Assembly: GCA_025200525.1 (NCBI GenBank)
Contig: CM045758.1
Span: 166,434,261-166,498,260, forward strand
Source: Camellia lanceoleosa
Lineage: Eukaryota; Streptophyta; Magnoliopsida; Ericales; Theaceae
Direction: 5' to 3'
DNA: 64,000 bases
This document shows positions 35,948 to 44,029 of this stretch, piece by piece; within the stretch, counting starts at the first letter, position 1; each line of letters opens with the position of its first letter. Position numbers and translations under genes: made by a program. The notes below the pieces were generated by a model. The model was not told the DNA's origin and ran no database searches. It saw only the letters and a program-made list of their open reading frames with translations.

Positions 35948-36022
35948 ATCACTCTTTCTCTTTGGGAGTCTAAGAGGCTTAGGTTCAGTTTTAGGTTCAA
36001 GTTTGACTAAGGGGGGATTCAT
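35948..36022 (-). pseudogene. hAT transposase, N-terminal piece
   Basis: Minus strand. ATG at 36020-36022 opens MNPPLVKLEPKTEPKPLRLP, and the frame runs into KRKSD at the Athila duplication. There it joins in frame with GGGGRAPSTVWDHF at 20644. The basic KRKS stretch could be a nuclear localisation signal, which hAT transposases usually have here. This piece is why I place the true start here rather than at the LTR-derived ATG at 20678. Confidence 0.85.
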
Positions 36023-37151
36023 TTGAGAATTAGAGGATTCCGGAGATAAAAGATTGAACACTATCCTTCATTTAAACTAGATTACAAAAATTACAAATTC
36101 AATTTCAATAACATAATTATAGATTTAATAACAAATTCAATAACAGATTCAATAATAAATTCCATAACATATTCAATTTAATAACAGATTCAATCATAGA
36201 TTCAATTTAATAACAGATTCAAATTTCAATACAGATTCAGTTTAATAACAGATTCAATTTAAAATTACAATAACAGATTTAATTTCAATCACAGATTCAA
36301 TAACACAGATTCAATAAAATTACAATAAATTGAATAACAGTTAAAATTATAATAACACAGATTTAATCACAAATTGAATAACAATTTAATTCCAAACAGA
36401 AATGCACAGATAAACTCCAATCAGAAATGAACGGATTTAATTCCAAACAGAAATGAACAGATTTAATTCCAATCACCATTGAAACAAATCTTAGTCACAC
36501 AAACAAAATCTTAGTCACACAATAACAGAGTTAATTTCAATCTATGAGATCTGTTGCTACAAAAAAAAAAAAAAAAAAGAAGAAAGATCTGATTGCATAA
36601 ACAAATTTGATTGCCTAATAAATAACAGATATGATTGCATAAAAATAACAAACAGACAGATATGATTACCTAAAACAAAAATCAAAGATCGGGAAGAAAC
36701 AGAGACAGAAACAGAAGCTTACATATGAGGTCGATCAGTGCGATAAGAGAGTGAGATCGATCTGTCAATCTTATGATGAAAGAAAGTCGATCTTGCGAGA
36801 TTGATTGGTGCAGATGAAAAACGAGAGAGTGAGAGACTGATGAGATGAGAGGAATGAAAGAAGGAGTTTCGTCGTTTAAGTTTGAGATTAGGGTCTTCTT
36901 GGTTTTGTTTGTTATAGATGAAATGAATGAATGAACGGTCTAGATTTGAAAAAAAAAAATTAAAAATGATATATTTAATGCAGACGAGTTATACAAGTGT
37001 GGGTCAAACCCGCAACCAGCCCGCAACCCGAAAATTTGATATATTTCAAACCGCACTCAACCCTATTGTGTTTGAGAAACCACCCATAGGTGTGCTGATT
37101 GGATCGAATAGAGCGATTTGTACGGGTCGGATAATCCTATGCCCAGCCCTA
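36023..37151 (-). other. hAT 5' untranslated and subterminal region
   Basis: Noncoding. 36080-36480 is an irregular array of AATAACAGATTCAATTT-like units; 36730-36900 holds GATCGAT-rich repeats. The outer 190 bp contain GGGTCAAACCCGC and CAACCCG motifs like the subterminal repeats of other hAT elements, then the terminal repeat ending at 37151. Transposase binding to these repeats is known for hAT families and only inferred here. Confidence 0.65.
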
Positions 37152-37423
37152 GTGCAATGCATCTATTTGAATGTGATGTAAAATAATTGCATCAAAATTT
37201 TTGCCCCATAGATCCAAAGATTTGCATATAAATTTATAAGCACAATGTCCTCTGGAGTTTAAGGTGAATGGAAGTGACAAATTAAGCAAGTAACGATTAA
37301 GCAATCGATTCAAAATCAAAACAAAGCGCCACCAAAATGATTGTCCAATAGAACTAAATCGATGTGAGATTTCATTTTGTCGGCGCAAATAAGAGAGAGA
37401 GAGAGAGAAAGGGGGACACAGAC
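37152..37423 (-). other. Probable first-intron sequence of the LRAT-domain gene
   Basis: Between the hAT end and the exon remnant at 37424. It has (GA)n at 37392-37408 and no recognisable coding motif. The minus-strand ORF at 37149-37388 has no family match I know. Inferred as intron because exon 1 of plant LRAT/NC-domain genes ends near this point and a GT follows the exon. Confidence 0.45.
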
Positions 37424-37973
37424 CGTAATGGGAGTAAAGGTAAGAGTTTCTCCAAGAGTAGATGTGATCACCTAGCTTTAGTTTGTCCTTGTTGATCTTG
37501 TTAGAGCATCTCTAACGATGTATTATTTATTTCACCAAATTTGAGTAAAAATTAGTGTAAAAACTTCATATGATATCCAACACTCCAACGGAGCATTTTT
37601 TGCTATCATCCACACACCAATTGACTGAGAGGATGACCGGGCGGAAGTCCGGCTAGTCAACCGGCAAGAGTAATCCATCGATTCTAAAAGTATGCTTTGT
37701 TATAGGAAGTTTTCAACAAAACAGATGACCGGGGGGACATCCGGCTAGATGTCCAGCTAGTCGTCCGATTTTGCAAAATCAATGGCACCTTACAGTGAAA
37801 TGCTAAAAGGTCCCAGAAATCCTCTATTTGGTGAAACATTTTTGATATTCTCAATTTAATACCGATTTGATGAAGCAGTTGGAGTTGAAAAATAAACTAT
37901 TTTTCATCAAATTCAAATTTGATGATAAGTTTGATACACGGTTAGAGATGGTCTTAGACAGCACTCCCATCAT
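37424..37973 (-). pseudogene. LRAT/NC-domain protein gene, exon 1, split by a MITE
   Basis: Minus strand. The ATG at 37971-37973 (a second ATG follows) begins MMGVLS, then the 450-bp MITE at 37504-37953 interrupts. Without the MITE and one TTA duplication the frame continues as NKINKDKLK, then LGDHIYSWRNSYLYSHYG, ending at about 37424 before GTCTGTG. GDHIYSWR...YSHHG is the hallmark start of plant NC/LRAT-domain proteins (PF04970), where the His of GDHI belongs to the active-site region of an acyltransferase/hydrolase-like fold. The present frame reads into the MITE and stops. Upstream is a (GA)n 5' leader. Remaining exons would lie beyond the left edge of the hAT element, outside this window. 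Whether this was the functional locus or a duplicate is unknown. Confidence 0.72.
37504..37953. mobile_element. Harbinger-type MITE in the LRAT exon
   Basis: 450 bp. The left end GAGCATCTCTAAC and right end GTTAGAGATGGTC are inverted repeats, flanked by TTA on both sides (37501-37503, 37954-37956), the duplication expected for PIF/Harbinger elements. It has no ORF. An internal GC-rich motif (GATGACCGGGCGGAAGTCCGG and relatives, 37632-37772) is shared with the MITE at 41376-41801. Confidence 0.8.
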
Positions 37974-38088
37974 CTCTCTCTCTCTCTCTCTCGATGTGTG
38001 TATGTTTGTTTTGTAGAGAGAAATAAAGAATGAAGATGTAACAATGTGATGATGCAAGTATGTTTGCGTAGCATCTATGGGTTCAGTT
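37974..38088 (-). promoter_or_regulatory. 5' leader and proximal upstream of the LRAT gene remnant
   Basis: (CT)n at 37973-37993 reads as GA repeats in the gene's 5' leader on the minus strand. No clear TATA box is seen. The proximal upstream region is cut short at 38089 by a hAT-type MITE. Confidence 0.35.
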
Positions 38089-38454
38089 TAGTGTGAAGTG
38101 AATCGGGCCTGGACTCGGGCTTGCTCATGTCGGGCCGTCTGGGCTCCAACTAAAATTCGGGTCGGGTCAGAAATTAGGTTCAAACTCAAGGGGTATTCGA
38201 GCCTTGGTCGGCCCGGCAGGTCTAGACCCAGACTCGGGCTTGGGCCAGGCCTAGACGAGCTTGAATATTTTTTTTTTAATTTTTTATTCTTTTCCACTAA
38301 AAATAGCACGGGTTTGTGGGCGGGTCAGACCGAGCTTTTAGTGAGCCTTGAGAGGGCCAACGGGCCAGGCCGGGTTTTAAAATTATGACCCAAGCCCAAG
38401 GTCCGAACCTGGGCCTAAGCCCCCTACAAGCCGCAGGCCTTTTTTACACCCCTA
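38089..38454. mobile_element. hAT-type non-autonomous element
   Basis: 366 bp. It is GC-rich with repeated CGGGCC, GGGTCGGG and GGGCTTGGGCC motifs, and its right end TTTACACCCCTA reads TAGGGGTGTAAA inward. The left end TAGTGTGAAGTGAATCGG is a diverged version of it. I could not see a clean 8-bp duplication. The ORFs on both strands here are repeat-derived. Confidence 0.6.
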
Positions 38455-39012
38455 AGTAAATGCTATAGAGAAAAATAAAATAAAATCATATATAATTTTG
38501 CGACATTTATAAAAATAAAAATCAAAAATTGAAGGTTTGACTTGTTATTAATTTTGTCAATTTAAATTTTTATTTTTTATTTGTTTTTAATTTTTTGTTA
38601 AGCAAAATTAATGAAAAAATGGTATTTTAGTTATTAAATTCAATGTCAATATATATAAAATGACTAAAATTCCCTTTCTCATTGAATTTAATGATTAAAA
38701 TATAATTTTTCCGTCTAATTTACTTAAGGAAAATAAGAAAATTATTTTTATTGAAAATAAATTAAAAATTTAAGGTTTAAATTAATAAAATTTAAAATTT
38801 ATTTTGCTATAAGAATCAAATTTTAAAATTTCTTTTATAACTTAATTTTTGTACTAATATAAAAGATGAATTTATTTATAATAATAATATTATCATATTT
38901 TTCATAGTATTAATTTTATGTAAAAATAAAAATTTTCTATTATGAGAGCATCCTGTCTGCGTATGTTGTCCGTGTTGCAACCAATTGGGAATTGGATTTT
39001 GGACACGGAAGG
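38455..39012. other. AT-rich sequence without genes
   Basis: I see no ORF, RNA gene or mobile-element termini here beyond scattered AT-rich short repeats. Confidence 0.5.
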
Positions 39013-39222
39013 TAGGATAACGTTTGGTGTAGTTTTTAAAATATGATTTGGATTTTTTAAAAAAAATATTTGGTAAACAAATTTTTAAAATACAATTTAA
39101 AATTTAATTTTCTTTGCCTCTCTTCTTTTTCTTTTTCTTTTTCTTTTTTTATTATTAAATCAATCAATCACTTTTCTCTCCCCTCTTTCATTTGCTCACA
39201 TTCTACACATCAATCAATTACT
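39013..39222 (+). repeat. Fragment of a MITE-like repeat (copy in inverted orientation at 42060-42380)
   Basis: Begins around AACGTTTGGTGTAG and shares ordered blocks with the reverse complement of 42060-42380: the TTTAAAATATGATTT region, a CT-rich block, ATCAATCAATCA and a CACATTCTACACATC-like block. It ends abruptly at about 39222, so it looks truncated. Confidence 0.5.
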
Positions 39223-39380
39223 GAGGCTCGATTGGCCCGAATTCAAAACGACGTCCTTTTGAATTTTTTTCCTCTCTTTTATCTCGTGAGGAAGCAGAGA
39301 GGAAGAAGAAAGAGAGAAGAACAGAGAGGAAGAGAGAAGAAAGGAAGAGAGAAGCGCCATCATCGGCCATCCTCTACACA

Positions 39381-39438
<58 letters not shown>

Positions 39439-39563
39439 CTGTGTATCTCTCTCTCATTTGTTGGTTTGAGTTGTGGGTTTGACTTTTGGGTTTGATTTGT
39501 TCCTTACCATATCAATTTCGGGGAAGGCTCTAGATTTGATTCGTTGCCATAGGTGAGGATTGA
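39223..39563 (+). other. CT-rich, possibly 5'-UTR-like sequence
   Basis: Contains a 26-bp near-palindrome with an ACGACGT centre (39240-39265), a purine-rich stretch, (CT)n at 39384-39435, then GT-rich sequence and CCATAGGTGAGG, a donor-like site. This resembles the leader of a plant gene, but no coding exon is found nearby, so I do not call a gene. Confidence 0.35.
39384..39435 (+). repeat. (CT)n microsatellite
   Basis: About 26 CT units in an uninterrupted run. Confidence 0.95.
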
Positions 39564-40072
39564 TTTTTAATAGGAAAATTCGGTTATAAATCCCTCTTAT
39601 CTTTCTTTTATTATTAAAAGGACTAAGAAAAAAATTATACTTTTAAAACCCCTTTATAATTATAAAGTCTTATATAAAGGACAAAAATTATTATTTAAAT
39701 ATTTTATCAGACTATTATACCCTCAACTAAATCTTCCCTAATCACCATCTCAATCTCTCAAATTTCATCTGATACAACTATTGCTTATACATAGACGATG
39801 ACGCCATAGCTAGGGTTTCAAAGGAGATCTGGTCAGAGTGACTAGATCTGGTAGCAAATGCCTCCATAGAAACGATAAGAATATCAAAATAGTAAAAGTT
39901 CATCCTCAATCAATGGTTTCGTTGGTTGCACCTAAGGAATAAGCTTTCTATCTCAAGATCTAAAAAAATTATTACTCGTAACTTTCTCTTCTGATGATCA
40001 TGACGATGAGCAACACCAATTGACGATGGAGATGGTGGAAGTATAAGAGATGATATGCGGATATGGTGAAGA

Positions 40073-40073
<1 letters not shown>

Positions 40074-40116
<43 letters not shown>
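40074..40116 (+). repeat. (GT)n microsatellite
   Basis: About 21 uninterrupted GT units inside the Mutator-like element. Confidence 0.95.
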
Positions 40117-40118
<2 letters not shown>

Positions 40119-40214
40119 GACACAATAATGATAGAAGACACAATAACTATTTGATCTTCGACATATATTGATTAGTTTTTTTATTTTTGTTTTTGATTTA
40201 TTTTTGTTGATTTG

Positions 40215-40790
40215 CCGAGTTCAATCAAGTATGTGCTCTAGTTTTTGTTTGACAGAATGAGAGTAAAATTTTACTCTGGTTTGTGCTCTGTTTTTGTTTG
40301 ACAGAATGAGAGTAAAATTTTACTCTGGTTTGTGCTCTGTTTTTGCTTGACAAAATGAGAGTAAAATTTTACTCTGGTATGTGCTCTATTGTTTTGTTTG
40401 ATAAAATGAGAGTAAACTTTTACTTTGGTGTTATCTATTCTGCTTTTTATTGTTTTTTTTATAAAATGATAGTAAACTTTTACTCTTTTATTGTGTACTT
40501 CTGTTATTTGTTTTTGGACTCTTAGTAACACTAAAATTTTACTATCAATTCATTGCAGATTTGAATTATATAATGATAGTAAAATTGTACTTTCAAAGTA
40601 AAATTTTACTCTGAATCAGAGTAAAGTTTACTATGATTCAAAGTAAAATTTTACTCGGGTTAAAAACATGTTAATTTGCTTAACGATATAAAATTTTACT
40701 CTAGTTAAAAACATGTTGATTTACTTAACAATATAAAATTTTACTTTGAATGATAATAAACTTTACTCTAAAATTTTACTCTGAAATATA
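40215..40790 (+). repeat. Palindrome-rich tandem repeat, 49-bp unit
   Basis: Units of 49 bp (starts 40261, 40310, 40359, then 40410) contain GAGTAAAATTTTACTC, a perfect palindrome, followed by TTTGTGCTCTGTTTTTG. To the right, further AAATTTTACT palindromes occur at irregular spacing up to 40790. The ORFs on both strands here are products of the repeat. Confidence 0.88.
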
Positions 40791-40955
40791 CTGTGAGGAT
40801 GGCTTAGTAGGAGAACTGATAGATATGAGGGTAGTATAGTAAAATAAACAAGTTTTAAAATATTAGGGAGTTTTGAAAGTACCTATATAATTCTTATCCT
40901 TTTGAAAGACAAATTAAACAGTGAGGGGTCTATCACCAAATCTCCCTTTTTAATA

Positions 40956-41375
40956 TGGGTTTGAATGTGGATGGAAATTGGGTTTTGATACTGAATGGAT
41001 TAGTGATTTGGGGTTTGATTTTGTATGGAAAAGGAGAACGGGTTTGGAGGAGAAGAAGTTCAAGTGTATAGCAAATTCATATTCATTTTTCTGTACTTCA
41101 TTCCATAGTTTTCAGTAATTTTTCCTCTCCTCTTTCTTTTTTTTGATTCTATGGAAAAAGAAATGAAAACGGAAAAAAAAATTGAGGAAGAACAGATACA
41201 GACAGAGAAAGAAGAAAGGAGAAAAAAACAAAAACAAAAAAAAGATGCCAAAACGACGTCGTTTTGGCACCTCGAGCCATTCGAGCCTAGGAGGATTCGG
41301 GGTACTTAGCGAGACTAAAAAAAAAAATTACAAATTACAAATTATCCTAAAACTATTTTCAAAACTCATAACTAA
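40956..41375. other. Sequence between the MULE and the next MITE, with a 24-bp palindrome
   Basis: Left part (40956-41100) continues the sequence interrupted by the MULE. No gene is recognised. It holds A-rich runs and the perfect palindrome at 41246-41269. Confidence 0.45.
41246..41269. repeat. Perfect 24-bp palindrome with ACGACGTCGT centre
   Basis: The core AAAACGACGTCGTTTT is extended by TGCC on the left and GGCA on the right, all perfectly palindromic. A related 26-bp palindrome with one mismatch, with AATTC/GAATT outer arms, lies at 39240-39265. Confidence 0.9.
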
Positions 41376-41801
41376 GAGCATCCACACCATACTCTTCAAT
41401 TTTTTAGTCAAATTAAAGCTATTTCATTATTTTAGCTAATCACCTTTTAACACCTACTGCATCAAACTCTTTATTCTAACTTATTCTTATTAAATATTAT
41501 TTTCTTATTATGTTTGTTAGTCTTTCTTTTTTTATTAAATTGATAAGTTAGCAGCCAAACAATTCTTTAAAAAAAAAAAAAAAAATTTGCCATTGACCGG
41601 CCGGACGTCTGGCCGAACTTCTGGCCGAACTTCTGGCCGAACATCCGGTAACACACAAGTAGCGATGAACAGTGTCTCGCTTGTTGTAACGAGTTACTGT
41701 AGCCATCATAAATTTTGACGAGCCGTAAACGAGTTTGATGGAGTTGATTTTTTTAAGTTTTTAGCTAAAAAATAATTTTGAAAAGCTTGATGCAAATGCT
41801 C
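41376..41801. mobile_element. MITE related to the one in the LRAT exon
   Basis: 426 bp. Left GAGCATCCACACCA and right TTGATGCAAATGCTC are imperfect inverted repeats. The flanks are TAA and TAG, a weak match to a TWA duplication. It contains GACCGGCCGGACGTCTGGCC and three TTCTGGCCGAAC-type repeats (41596-41650), the same GC-rich motif class as 37504-37953. Confidence 0.6.
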
Positions 41802-41807
41802 TAGGGG

Positions 41808-42910
41808 ATTGTTTGGGAAGTGCTAAATTAGTATACTTTTTGACTTTTTATAAAAATAAAAAAATAAAAAAAAATTGTGAAATATAAGTTAGGTTTGAAG
41901 TGATGTTATACAGAGGTGATATTACTTAAATAAGAATCGATATGACCCAAATAAGATTTAGGACATACCAAACAACTACTAAACAAATTTTGATCTGTTT
42001 AGTTTAATTTTATAATAATGATTTGAGTGCGGAGTTGTGATTTGAGTTTTGAGTTTTTGAATCATAATTAGAAAATAAAAAATTTGTTTGGTTATGAGTT
42101 TTGAAAATAGTTTTTGGATGATTTGTAAAAAAAAAAAAAAAAATTATTGATTGATGTATCAAATGTGAGAGAATGTGAAAGGAGAGATGAGAGAAAAAAA
42201 AAATTTATTGATTGATTGATTAATAATAATAATAAATAAATAAATAAAGAGAAGAGGAGAGTTTTAAAAGTAATTTTGAGTTGTATTTTAAAAATATGTT
42301 TGATTAACATATTTCATTCAAATCATGATTTAAAAAACAAAATTATAATTTGAAAAGTAAACCAAACACTACCTTTTAACATTCAAAACTCATTTCAATA
42401 ATTTATCTTTAAAATATAATTTAAAACTCAAAACTCATTTCAAAAATTAAACCAAATGGATAAAGCTTTCTAACGCGCTATTTGGCAACAGTTTTAAGAG
42501 CATCTCAAGAATCAGTGGTCATCCAAATCAAGTATAAAATGCGAGTAATCAATTATTCTAATTTCTTTTGCTATAAATTCCAAACAAATTTTTAAATATT
42601 TTTTCAGTTGTCAATGTTGATCATGTTTGATGCAACTTATGAAATCATTTAATCCAATGGTTAAAAGTTGTTGTTATTATTATTATTTTAAAATTTTGTT
42701 AAGTCTCCATTTGAAAAGTGGGTTCACTTTTTTATTTTTTGGATTATTTTAGCCTGAGCTAAAAAGCTTGGTTTATGAAGGATTTTTTGACTTTTTTGTG
42801 ATAGAAGAGTATAAATTATGGGTTGGATGTGATGTTTTATTTTTTGTGGCTAAAATAACCTATTTTATCTTTTGTGACTAAAATAGCCACTTTAGCCCTT
42901 CCCAAACAAT
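41808..42910. repeat. Inverted-repeat-bounded segment containing another MITE-like repeat
   Basis: ATTGTTTGGGAAGTGCTAAA (41808-41827) pairs with its reverse complement at 42891-42910 with a single mismatch, so the 1.1 kb between may be one DNA element. Within it, 42060-42380 is the inverted copy of the 39013 repeat, ending ACCAAACACTACC. No ORF of note; no clear target duplication. Confidence 0.4.
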
Positions 42911-43063
42911 GCATAAATAAATTAGATTTTTTTAATAATTATTTGAATTTAGAGCATTAACAAATTTCAATTATAAAATAAATTTAATTTTTAAATAAAT
43001 GTTTATATTGATTCTTTTAACAAATATTTTGATTCAACCCTTAAAAGTTATATCTATACTTTA

Positions 43064-43096
<33 letters not shown>

Positions 43097-43140
43097 GTTT
43101 AATGTGTAACTAAATAACATAATATATATATATATATATA
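42911..43140. other. AT-rich spacer with (TA)n
   Basis: Nothing but AT-rich sequence, with (TA)n runs at about 43062-43080 and 43122-43140, just before the first Helitron-like start. Confidence 0.5.
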
Positions 43141-43642
43141 TCTATATAATAAAACAGGATTTTTTTGAATTTGTCCTACACACATTTGTCTTACTAGCAC
43201 ATTTGGACGGATCAGATCTATTCAAATTATAAAACAACGGCTGAGATATATTTTCCAAAAAGTATCATACTTGTACATTTTTTATTTCCCCGCTTCTCTC
43301 TCTTACTTTTTTCTTTTCTCACCCATCCTTCTAATATGATTCCATGATCTCACCTTCCTCTCTCTTTTCTTTTTATTTTTTTATTTTCTCACATTTTTAT
43401 TTTCTCTCTATTTGTTTATTTTTTTTATTTTCTCCTTTTTATTCACTTGTTTTAATTCATATTATATGGAAAAGTCTGCGATCCTAGAATTAGAAGTCAG
43501 ATTTTATTGTGTGTAGTACAAATTATATTAATGAATTTTTTAGTTCACAAATTAAATGAATTTGAACAATTAATTATTATTTTTAAATATATTGAATACC
43601 CGATAGATTTCGTTAATTTAGACCTCATATGAATCTTCAACA
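43141..43642 (+). mobile_element. Helitron-like element, 5' part (copy 1)
   Basis: Starts TCTATATAATAAAACAGGAT, a typical plant Helitron 5' end, after an A. Shares about 200 bp with the copy starting at 43643. No 3' hairpin is found before that next copy, so it is truncated. Confidence 0.55.
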
Positions 43643-43995
43643 TCTATATAATAAAGCAGGATGATTTTTGAATCTTCGACATATTTTTGTCCTATTTGGG
43701 CATTTGGATGGCTTAGATATGTTCAAATTATAAAATAATGGTTGAGACGTATTTTCCAAAAAAATGTTCTATATATACATTTTCTACTTTCTTACTTCTC
43801 TCTCTCTCTCTTACTTTTTCATTTTGTCACCCCTCCTTCCATGATCCCGCCTTCCTCTCTCTTTTCTTTTTATTTTTTTATTTTCTCCCGTTTTTATTTT
43901 TCTCTCTATTTGTTTTTTTTTTTTATTTTTTACTTTTTGTTCAATATATTTTACACATATTTCCATACAATATATCTATGCCCGTAATATACTAG
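43643..43995 (+). mobile_element. Helitron-like element (copy 2)
   Basis: Starts TCTATATAATAAAGCAGG, ends ...CCCGTAATATACTAG at 43995. The CTAG end is right for a Helitron but the stem before it is incomplete. Serine/phenylalanine-rich ORFs over the CT- and T-rich middle are artefacts. Confidence 0.55.
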
Positions 43996-44029
43996 GACAT
44001 TACAGGCATACATACAATTTTCATATCTA

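Larger units (their letters stand above)
1..37151 (-). mobile_element. hAT DNA transposon, split by two nested LTR retrotransposons
   Basis: The host element of the left 37 kb. Its transposase gene is on the minus strand in three pieces: 35948-36022, 18869-20644 and 53-290. The gaps are exactly the Athila insertion (duplication ATCAC) and the copia insertion (duplication AGAAA), and the reading frame continues across both once insert and one duplication are ignored. The right end is CTATGCCCAGCCCTA (37137-37151), which reads TAGGGCTGGGCATAG inward, a typical hAT terminal inverted repeat. The 8 bases after it, GTGCAATG, would be the target duplication. The left terminus lies before position 1, so the matching end cannot be checked. 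Confidence 0.85.
39573..40946. mobile_element. Mutator-like (MULE) non-autonomous element with long TIRs
   Basis: 1374 bp with a perfect 9-bp duplication TTTTTAATA on both sides (39564-39572, 40947-40955). The first ~110 bases (GGAAAATTCGGTTATAAATC...) are a diverged inverted repeat of the last ~110 (which read GGGAGATTTGGTGATAGACC inward). Long inverted repeats and 9-bp duplications define Mutator-like elements. It has no transposase. It holds (GT)n at 40074-40116 and a tandem AGTAAAATTTTACT repeat (about 40215-40500, with dispersed copies to 40790). Confidence 0.85.

Noticed and set aside
37149..37388. 79-aa minus-strand ORF beside the LRAT exon remnant
   Set aside because: No recognisable domain, starts within the hAT flank, and lies where an intron is expected.
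38089..38388. 96-aa plus-strand and 73-aa minus-strand ORFs with Gly/Pro/Arg-rich translation
   Set aside because: They fall in a GC-rich hAT-type MITE and show no family pattern.
38081..38462. 8-bp target duplication for the hAT-type MITE
   Set aside because: GTTCAGTT and AGTAAATG do not match, so either the ends are off by a few bases or the duplication has decayed.
40215..40531. Regular repeats considered as a CRISPR-like array, and the ORF across them
   Set aside because: Direct tandem units without unique spacers, in a plant MULE; the ORF is repeat-derived.
39223..41375. A host gene around the CT-rich leader-like sequence interrupted by the MULE
   Set aside because: A donor-like site and leader-like composition are present but no coding exon with any recognisable family could be found on either strand.
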